Below are positions 15,801 to 22,300 of a DNA stretch of 41,414 bases, in pieces. The first letter of the stretch is position 1, and each line of letters begins with the position of its first letter. The position numbers were made by a program, and so were the translations under genes. Source of the DNA: Gemmataceae bacterium (GTDB lineage: Bacteria; Planctomycetota; Planctomycetia; Gemmatales; Gemmataceae). The notes below the pieces were generated by a model that ran no database searches, was not told where the DNA came from, and saw nothing but the letters and a program-made list of their open reading frames with translations. Location of the stretch: the NCBI GenBank assembly GCA_022616435.1, contig JAKEET010000214.1, positions 1 to 41,414 on the forward strand, given 5' to 3'.

Positions 15801-17001
15801 TCGTGTCCACGATCAGCGAAACCTTCCCCTTGCTGGCGACGAACACGCCCTGGCCGTGCGCGTAACCCGGCGGCGTCAGGTCCATGCCGATGGTCGATTG
15901 CAAGCGGCCCTGGTTGTCCCAGAACAGCTCGGCGCGATCTTCGAGGCCGTCGCCGTTCGTGTCCGACAAGAGATAGATGTTGCCGTTGTAGCCCAGGGCG
16001 ACCAGCTTGCCGTCGGCGCGGTACTTCACGTTATTGATGTTCGGCAGGTCGAGCGGCAGTTGTCGCACGGTGAAGCCGGGCAGCAGCATCTGCACCGGCG
16101 GCGGCTTGGCGACGCGCTCGAGCCGGTGGCCCGCCGTCGCGGCGGCGGCCGCCAGACGCCGGTCGAGGCCGGCGTGCTTCTTCTGCAGGAATTGCGTGAT
16201 CGCCTTGCTTTCCGCGGCAGTCAGCACGCGGTCGAACAGCAGGACCTCGGCGATGTCGCCGTCGAGAAAACCCTGGATGAACGGCGGGTCGGGTGAATTG
16301 CTGTAGCAGCGGGCGCCCAGCGTGAGCTGCTGCAGGCTCAGCGTGCCGCCGGTGCGGGCACGCTTGCCTTGCGGTTGGCCGTCGAGCAAGAGCTCGACGC
16401 CGTTCGGCCCAACCTGGCTGCGGACTTCGAGCAAGTGAAAGCCGCCGAAGTCGTGCGCGGTTTTCAGGAGGTTGACGGCGCCGCCGAAGCCGGCCCCTTC
16501 GACGTTGACGCGATCCAGCCGCGCGGAGCCGAAACCGGTCAGATCGACACACAATCCGGACGTGTAGTCGTTCTTGCCGATCGCGTTGGCGGCGAAGAAG
16601 CCGCGAAAGAAGCCCGGGTTCGACCGCGGCGCCGCGATCAGGAACAACGTGCACGACTCCAGTTGCCGCTTGAGGGCGGCCAGCCCGAGGAAATCGTCCT
16701 TGCCGTCGAAGCGCACGACCGCGTGCGGGCCGGCCGCGATGAACCGCGGCTGCGATGCCTGCACGCGCTGCACCAGATCGACCATGTTCCCGGAGCCGTC
16801 GTACCAAACATCCAACCGTGCGCCGGCGGACAACGTGCGGCCATGCGCCTGCCAGGCGGCCTGCTGCCGGGCGGCGTCGAGCCAGAGGACCAGGCCCGGC
16901 GGGAGTTTCGGCGCCGGATCGGCCCATTTCTCGGCGGCAATGGCCGGCGTCGCCGCGATCAGCACAAGGGCGCATGCGACATGCGTTCGGATCATGGCCA
17001 T
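12820..17001 (-). CDS. Exported LamG / propeller / cytochrome c / ThuA fusion protein
   Basis: 1393 residues from ATG 17001; the open frame further upstream lacks signal features. Order: signal peptide (MAMIRTHVACALVLIAATP, cleavage near AIAAEKW); a LamG-like jelly-roll at about 35-270; a propeller-type membrane-bound dehydrogenase domain of the planctomycete kind at about 320-720; a beta-rich linker; a c-type heme domain with CARCH at about 1010-1014 and GPDLTNL after it (planctomycete putative heme-binding domain); and a C-terminal ThuA-like domain from about 1163 (DVIVFYSHHAGW, GGGLVYLHFAVEGH). It is probably periplasmic and redox-active in sugar catabolism, by analogy only. About residues 566-592 are encoded by an in-frame palindromic repeat (15226-15306). 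Confidence 0.9.
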   Translation of the reverse strand: MAMIRTHVACALVLIAATPAIAAEKWADPAPKLPPGLVLWLDAARQQAAWQAHGRTLSAGARLDVWYDGSGNMVDLVQRVQASQPRFIAAGPHAVVRFDGKDDFLGLAALKRQLESCTLFLIAAPRSNPGFFRGFFAANAIGKNDYTSGLCVDLTGFGSARLDRVNVEGAGFGGAVNLLKTAHDFGGFHLLEVRSQVGPNGVELLLDGQPQGKRARTGGTLSLQQLTLGARCYSNSPDPPFIQGFLDGDIAEVLLFDRVLTAAESKAITQFLQKKHAGLDRRLAAAAATAGHRLERVAKPPPVQMLLPGFTVRQLPLDLPNINNVKYRADGKLVALGYNGNIYLLSDTNGDGLEDRAELFWDNQGRLQSTIGMDLTPPGYAHGQGVFVASKGKVSLIVDTNADDRADKEIVVATGWRPLPHGVDALGVAVGKDGAVYFGLGTTNYTNAYQLDKGKARYDLKDERGTIMKVAPDFKSRAIVATGIRFPVALRFNHLGDLFATDQEGATWLPNGNPFDELLHIQPGRHYGFPPRHPVHLPGVIDEPSAFDYGPQHQSTCGLNFNGPPVGWVESSKSTHPGPGREGGFRRLHPPYVFGPKEWANDAIVCGYSRGKIYRTKLVKGPSGYVAQTQIIACLNMLTVDACVSPGGQLVVAAHSGPPDWGTGPAGKGKLYKIAHDRQTPVPLFAYPAGPREVRVAFHQPLDPALLKDLAKHATIEYGPFVRPGDRFETLKPPYAIVQQQDQAPRFHLPVLGVSVTPDRRTLIVQTAPNRQAAHYALTLPGLGRPTKPGPGELPQLAATELGYDLSGVQAEWLAKGGERWSGCLPHFDIETSKALTAGSSDHDRLWSRLAQKGSDGRLNMRGQLDLWQMLRPALQPGTTIDYSLPEESVSVLYSAPDELVAIEPEASHVILPRLSDKGMPANVLVFKPQPDKTFPVNATVNIASAKGALQVSWRTKEDERPRTLALHRILAPWAQRKADAVVAERLHPDLEGGSWVKGRAVFFGDAAQCARCHVHRGQGARIGPDLTNLVHRDYDSVVRDIRFPNATLNPDHLSYTVTALDGRTLLGTLRTDGQQVIVGTNEGKEHRFAKDEVESALPSPISTMPEGLDKKLSAAELRDLLTFLLTEPLKPAPLERDGAPPPRSRQEVEAILKTRVPLTGPLDKVHIVLAAGPKDHGPGEHDYPLWQRRWLNLFGMADKVTVSTAMGWPSPKQWDTADVIVFYSHHAGWSADKAKDLDAFLARGGGLVYLHFAVEGHRAADVLAERIGLAWRGGQSRFRHGPLELTFLDPKHPITRGFDKVRFVDESYWRLAGDPKKIHVLATGVEEGAAQPLFWTREHEKGRVFVSILGHYTWTFDDPLFRALILRGIAWSARQPVDRWLDLATLGARWAE
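15226..15306. repeat. 81-bp palindromic element inserted in frame in a coding region
   Basis: The outer arms GTAGGGTGGGTGGAGTC (15226-15242) and 15290-15306 are exactly complementary over 17 bases. Internal hairpins of GGGTGG/CCACCC type lie at each half, with the loop word GAGTCTTCG. The length of 81 bases equals 27 codons. The minus-strand translation VGWVESSKSTHPGPG... joins NFNGPP to VFGPKEW without breaking the frame. No target-site duplication is obvious. Confidence 0.88.
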
Positions 17002-17104
17002 AGTATACGCCGCCAGGTCGGGCGCCGCCAGCGCTTCGATCAATGCGAACTCCACCATGCTGAAAGCCGTCTTGCAGTTCCCGACAGCCGCTGGCGGCTG
17101 AAAA

Positions 17105-17132
17105 GTCAGACAACGGCATTAGAATGTCTGAC
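17105..17132. promoter_or_regulatory. Candidate operator palindrome upstream of the RHH gene
   Basis: GTCAGACA (17105-17112) and TGTCTGAC (17125-17132) form a perfect 8-base inverted repeat with a 12-base spacer. The right arm ends just before the AGGAG ribosome site and 11 bases before the start codon. A TAGAAT box (17120-17125) overlaps the right arm. This layout fits an operator for autoregulation by the ribbon-helix-helix protein, which is inferred. Confidence 0.5.
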
Positions 17133-17143
17133 AAGGAGCGGCC

Positions 17144-17406
17144 ATGGAGAACGATCGCCTTACCGTGCGGATTGATGCGCGCTTGCGGCGCCGCCTGAGA
17201 ATCCTGTCCCGGCGGTTGCGGAAGAAGGAATCCGAATTGGTGCGCGCTGCGCTCGAAACGTGTCATCCCGCCGGCAAACCGAAATCGGATCGACCTGTTA
17301 GTTGTTTCGATTTAGCCTCGCGTACTGGTTCATCGGCTCCGCAGCGCATGCGCCCTTGGATCTGAGCTCAAATCCGGAGCACATGGACGGATTCGGCGAA
17401 TCATGA
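17144..17406 (+). pseudogene. Ribbon-helix-helix protein with a frameshift
   Basis: The N-terminal frame encodes LTVRIDARLRRRLRILSRRL and SELVRAALE, a ribbon-helix-helix (CopG/Arc-like) DNA-binding fold, and then SCFDLASRTG. After about base 17328 this frame runs into nonsense and stops at 17365. In the next frame the expected C-terminus appears: FIGSAAHAPLDLSSNPEHMD, then GFGES, ending at TGA 17404-17406, immediately before the stop of the convergent PEBP gene. Joining the frames requires one missing base near 17327-17328 and gives about 87 residues. AGGAG precedes ATG 17144. Antitoxin-like by fold, but no toxin gene is adjacent. The alternatives are a sequencing error or a genuine inactivation. 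Confidence 0.75.
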
Positions 17407-17865
17407 TCACGCCCGTTGATACGTCCCCATCCACTGCGCCTCACCGCGCACGTGTCCCTTCATCGCCTGTTCCACCTGGGCCTTGGTCGCGCCTTCCGCC
17501 AGCGGCAACGGGGCAGCGAGGGCGTACAGCTTGAAGTAGTAGCGGTGCGGCTTGCCGCGCGGCGGCGCGGGGCCGCCGTAGCCGAACTTGCCGAAGTCGT
17601 TGGTCCCGTGCTTGGCGCCGTCGGGCAGGGTCTTGGACGCGGGCACGCCTTCGGGCAGCGACGTCGCGGCGGCGGGGAGATTGTACAGCACCCAGTGGAC
17701 CCACGTGCCGCGCGGCGCGTCCGGATCGTCGCAGATCAGCGCGAACGCCTGCGTGCCGGCCGGCACGTCCGACCACGTCAACTCCGGCGACACGTCCGGC
17801 CCGTCCGCGGTGTATTTCTTCGGAATGGGCGAACCGTCGGCGAAGGCGGATGACGTGAGTTTCAT
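17407..17865 (-). CDS. YbhB/YbcL-type PEBP-family protein
   Basis: 152 residues. It carries the phosphatidylethanolamine-binding protein signature: CDDPDAPRGTWVHWVLYNLP, the ligand-pocket Asp-Pro-Asp and His residues, and the downstream FGKFGYGGPAPPRGKPHRYYF segment typical of bacterial YbhB/YbcL proteins (called Raf-kinase-inhibitor-like). No signal peptide; presumably cytosolic, ligand unknown. AAGGAGG lies just before the ATG at 17865 and directly follows the stop of the five-module gene, with 12 bases between genes, which indicates co-transcription and likely coupling. Confidence 0.92.
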   Translation of the reverse strand: MKLTSSAFADGSPIPKKYTADGPDVSPELTWSDVPAGTQAFALICDDPDAPRGTWVHWVLYNLPAAATSLPEGVPASKTLPDGAKHGTNDFGKFGYGGPAPPRGKPHRYYFKLYALAAPLPLAEGATKAQVEQAMKGHVRGEAQWMGTYQRA

Positions 17866-17877
17866 GGTGCCCCTCCT

Positions 17878-18921
17878 TTACCGCATCACCGCGATGTTGC
17901 CCAGCTCGTTGATGTAAATCGTCCCCGCCACGTTGTCGTCGCGGAACACTTCGATGCCGAAGGTCCGCGTCTTGTCCGAGAATTCCTTTTCGCCCACGGC
18001 GCGGCACTTCACGTTGAGGCCGTGCGTCCATTGCGGCTCGGACACTTTCGGCGTCGGCGCCTTCAGGGCGGGGTTGCCGGGGGTGACGGCCAGGCAGCCC
18101 GTCTCGGTGATGAAGATCAGGTTGCCGTTGTTCTCGTCGCGGAAGATCTCGATGCCGAACTTGCGGGTGTCCTTGGTGAAGTTGGGCTCGTTGTGCTTGC
18201 GGCAGGCGAGGTCGAGACCGTGGAGCCATTCGGGGGCCTTGCCGTCGGCGCCCTTGCCGTCGGCCCCCTTGCCATCGGCCTTGGTTGCGGCGGCCTCGGC
18301 AATCACGGCGACCTGGCCGGTCTGGCAGATGTAGACGAGGTTGCCGGTGTTGCCGTCGCGATACACCTCGATGCCGAACTTGAGGGCGCCCTTCCATTCG
18401 CGGGCGCCCCCCTTGCGGACCAGCAAATCGACGCTGTGGACCCACTTGGGCGCCTTGTTGCCGCCGGCCGCCCCGCCCTTGGCCGCGGTGACGCCCAGGT
18501 TGCCCTTCTCGGTGATGTACAGCCAGTTGCCCACGTTCGGATCGCGGAAGATCTCCATGGCGTGGACCTTGGTGTCTTTCTTGAATTCCTTGACGCCGGC
18601 CTCGCGCGCCGGCAAATCCAGGCCCGTGATCCACTCGGGGCCCTTGCTCGTCAGCGGCAGCTTCAGGCTTTCAAAGCCGCGGCCGACGGCCATCGAGCCG
18701 GCTTGCGCGATGTACAGGCCCAGGTTGTTGTTGGTGTCGCGGAACGCCTCGATGCCGAACTTCGGCGTGTCCTTGTCGAACTCCGCCTTGCCGTAAGGCC
18801 GGCAACTGAGGTCGAAGGCGTGGGTCCACTGCAAGTCCTTGGGCTTCTGCTGGGCCGGGAGGCGGGGGGCCCAGAGTCCGATGAGCAAGGCGACACAACC
18901 GGCGATCTTCAGCAAACGCAT
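17878..18921 (-). CDS. Exported protein with five tandem ~50-residue modules
   Basis: 347 residues from ATG 18921, with GAGG upstream and a signal peptide (MRLLKIAGCVALLIGLWAP, cleavage near LPAQQ). Five modules follow the pattern W-x-H-x-L-D-L-x-x-R, then F-x-K-D-T-x-K-F-G-I-E, then F-R-D-x-N-x-G-N-x-x-Y-I, then G-x-x-A-V. They are separated by short linkers; one linker is three GADGK repeats. I recall similar modules in other planctomycete proteins but know no assigned function. The conserved Trp/His, Arg and Asp-x-Asn-x-Gly positions could form a binding surface. Likely periplasmic or surface-exposed. First gene of a two-gene run with the PEBP gene. Confidence 0.85.
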   Translation of the reverse strand: MRLLKIAGCVALLIGLWAPRLPAQQKPKDLQWTHAFDLSCRPYGKAEFDKDTPKFGIEAFRDTNNNLGLYIAQAGSMAVGRGFESLKLPLTSKGPEWITGLDLPAREAGVKEFKKDTKVHAMEIFRDPNVGNWLYITEKGNLGVTAAKGGAAGGNKAPKWVHSVDLLVRKGGAREWKGALKFGIEVYRDGNTGNLVYICQTGQVAVIAEAAATKADGKGADGKGADGKAPEWLHGLDLACRKHNEPNFTKDTRKFGIEIFRDENNGNLIFITETGCLAVTPGNPALKAPTPKVSEPQWTHGLNVKCRAVGEKEFSDKTRTFGIEVFRDDNVAGTIYINELGNIAVMR

Positions 18922-19079
18922 GGGAGTCCTCGAGGTTCGTTTGGTCTGGAGACGACTCAACCGCCACAGCTTAACCCGTAGGCCGCGGGCTGTCGAGAAA
19001 ATCCGCAGGCTGGCGAAACCGCACCGACCGCGGATCGAGGAAATCGCCGCGCGGCGCCGGCGTTCCCAGGTAAATTCTC

Positions 19080-19108
19080 TTGACGCGTGCTGGCAGTGCC
19101 GTTATATC
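19080..19108 (+). promoter_or_regulatory. Candidate sigma-70-type promoter for the secretin gene
   Basis: TTGACG (19080-19085) and TATATC (19103-19108) are separated by 17 bases, matching the bacterial consensus closely. It lies in the divergent interval upstream of the GTG at 19304, which implies a leader of about 190 bases. The rest of the interval (18922-19303) contains no supported gene. Confidence 0.5.
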
Positions 19109-19303
19109 CCCGCCGCTTAACTGTCCCAACCTTGAGGCATAGTTTTCGACTCAGGTACGTCGCGGCCTGGCGTCTTTGGGGAAAGGCGCGGGCGGCGGCG
19201 GCTTCGTCCTTCCTGGACGAGGACAGCGCGCGCACTGCCCGGGGGCCGGTTCGCCGGCGCGGCAGGCCGCTGGCGGGGGCGCCGGAACAAAAGGAGGCCA
19301 GGG

Positions 19304-22300
19304 GTGGCTAGGAACTTTGCCAAGACAGGCTCTGCCGAGACGAGTTCTGCCCAGACCAACGTTGCCCAGACCAACGTCTCCCAGACGAGCTCTGCCCGGA
19401 CCAACTCTCCCAAGACACGCTCCAAGACATCGATCCGCGTCGCCTGGGCGGCTGTCCTGTTGAGCGTCGGTCTGGGCGTGACCCTGTGGTCGGCGCAGTC
19501 CGGAGCGCAGTTTTCCAGCCAGCCGACGCTGTCGCCGCGCAAGGCGTTGCAGCAAGCCCACGACCTCTACAAGCGCGGCGACTACGAGAACGCCGACCGC
19601 CTCTACCAGCACGCCCACGCCGGCCAGGGGGACTTGACGTCCACCGAGCGCCAGGACCTGGCCAAGCTCATCAAGCAGAACAGCATCGCCCTGACCGGCC
19701 GCCACGACGCCGCCCAGCTGGTCCGCAAGGCCCAGGAAGCGCTTGGGCGCGGCAACCCGCAGGACGCGGCCAACTACCTGAAGGCGGCGAGCGCCAACCA
19801 GTGGATTTCGCCGACCGACCGCATGACGGCGACCGCCCTCCATGAGCAGGTGCGGATGGCGTCGGCTTCGCCGGCCGGCATTGCCGGCGCTGGCCGCGGG
19901 AGCAAGATCGTCGACAGCGGCATCGTCTTGAAGGACAACGATCCCAAGTCGTATCTGGCGGCGGCCCGGCAAGCGCTCGACAAGGGCGAGATCGACTTCG
20001 CGGAAACGCTCGTCAAGGATGCCGAACAGCGGAGCTCGACGTTCACGTGGCTGACCTGGGGCGACACGCCGGCCAAGGTGCGCCGCGACATTCAGGCGGC
20101 CCGCGCCAGGCAGATGCAGCCGCCGGTGGCCCAGGCGCCCGTCGAGAAGCAAGAGTCGCCGTCGGTCATGAAGAAGATGCAGAAGTTGATCACGCCGCCG
20201 TGGTGGCGCGACAAGGGCGATGACAGGCCCGCGGCCCCGGACGTGGCGGTGAAGCCGCCGGAATTCCCGGTTGGTCCGCGAGGCACGGCGCGGGACACGG
20301 CGCCCGGCCATTCGATCACCGGCAGGAAAACGCCGGCGGGGTTGGCGCAGGATCTGGGCCCGGCCGCGACCGCGAAGGCGCCGGCGCCGCCGCCTCCCGC
20401 GGCGCCGCGGCTGCCCCCCGCGGAAGCCCGCGCCAAGGCGCGCCGTTACATCGACGACGGCTACAAGGCGCTGGCGGCCAACGATCTCGCCACCGCCCGC
20501 CGCTGCGCCGAATACGCCAAGGCGCTGCGGCCCGACTTCAACTGGAACGAACGCAACCCGGACCACTTGCTGGCCGACATCCAGCGCGCCAACGCCTCGG
20601 GCGCCAGGACGGCGTCGGCCCCGACGCAGGTCGGCACGCCCGCCGACGCCAAGGCCTGGGTCAAGCAGGCGCGCACCGCGATGCAGCACGACAAGCTGGA
20701 CGACGCCGAGAAGCTGACCGCCAAGGCGGCCTCGGTTCCCGGCACGCGCTGGGGCCTGTTCGAGGACTCGCCGGAGCGGCTGCGCAACGATCTTCAGGAA
20801 GCGCGGACCCGCCACAACCGCGACCGCGCCAACAAGCTGATGGTCGAGGCCCGCAAGGCCTACGCCGCCGGCCAGCTCAAGGAAGCCAAGGACATGGCCT
20901 TCCAGGCCAAGGAACTGCACGGCCCGTACAGCGTCTGGGACTTCGGCGATCGGCCGCACAAGCTGCTCGACGAAATCGCCCGGGCCGAGGCCGGCAACCG
21001 CAAGGCCCCGATCCTGCCCAGCGAGAGTCCACTGGCCCAGAACCAAGGCCAGAACCCGGTCCGGAACCCGGCTCAGCTCGCCAACCTGCCGCCGCCGCTG
21101 CCCACCGGCCCGACGGCGCAGCGGCCGCCGGCCACGCAATTGACGTCGGCCACCGCCACCACCCAGGCGGCCGCCAAGCAGAAAGCCAAATTGCTGCTCG
21201 CCGAAGCGCGGGCGCTGGAGAGCCGCGGCTTCCTGGTCGAGGCTCGTCAGAAGGCCACCGACGCGGTCGCGCTGGGCGTGACCTTCGGCCCCGACGAAGA
21301 CAGCCCGAAGAACGTGATGCTGAGCCTGGCGTCCAAGAGCGACCTGCGCATCCGGCAACTCTTGCAGCAGGCCGGCGCGATCGTCCACGACAACCCCAAC
21401 GATCCGACGCGCTTCCAGCAGGCCGACGCCAGCATCGTCCAGGCGCGGAAGCTGGCCCAGGCGTTCGGCCTCGATCAGAACCTGATCAACGAGCGCGCCC
21501 TGTGGCTGCAGCGGACCGCGGCCGCCGCCGGCGCGGTCAGTCCGATCCACGCCCCGAACGCGCAACTGCCCGGCGTGGCGACGGCCGAATACCGGCTGCC
21601 GCCCGATCCCGAGTCGATCCGCAATCGCCAGCTCGGTCTGGAAAAGCTGGATAAGGCCCGGGCCGAGATCAAGGCCGGCAACTACACGATCGCGCGCAGC
21701 CTGGCCGAGGACGCCTTCAACCCGACGTATGGCGTGGCCAAGGAAGCCCAGGACGTGCTGCGCACCATCGACGCCGAGGAACACTACCAGCAGATGACGG
21801 TGGCCCTGCGCAACTTCCAGGCGGGTCTGGAGGCCTTCCATCGCAAGGACTTCCGCCGGACCGCGCAGCTCTGGGAAGCGGTCGACGTCCGGCTGCTGCC
21901 GCTGGACAAGCAGCGCCAGTTCGCCGAGCTGATGCAGGACATGCGCAGCGGCATCATCCTCGTGAACAACAAGGAAGCCGCCCCCGGGGCGCCCGGTGCG
22001 GCCACTGCCACCGATCAGCAGCAAACCGCCCTGCAGAAGTGGACCGCGATGGAAGAGATTCATGCCCAGCGGCTCCGCGAGCGCAGCCTCAACGCCATGA
22101 ACGAAGCGATGAAGCTGGCCCAGGAGAAGAAGCTGGCCGAGGCCAGCGATTGCCTCAAGGGCTTCCTCGACGATCTCAAGAACGTGCCGATCAACCCGGA
22201 CCGCGTCGCCGGCATCCGCCGCCAGGTGGAGAACAAGCTGCACCAGTACAACACGCTGGTCGCGCAAGAGGCGATGTTCGCGCAGCAGCGCCAGGCGCAC

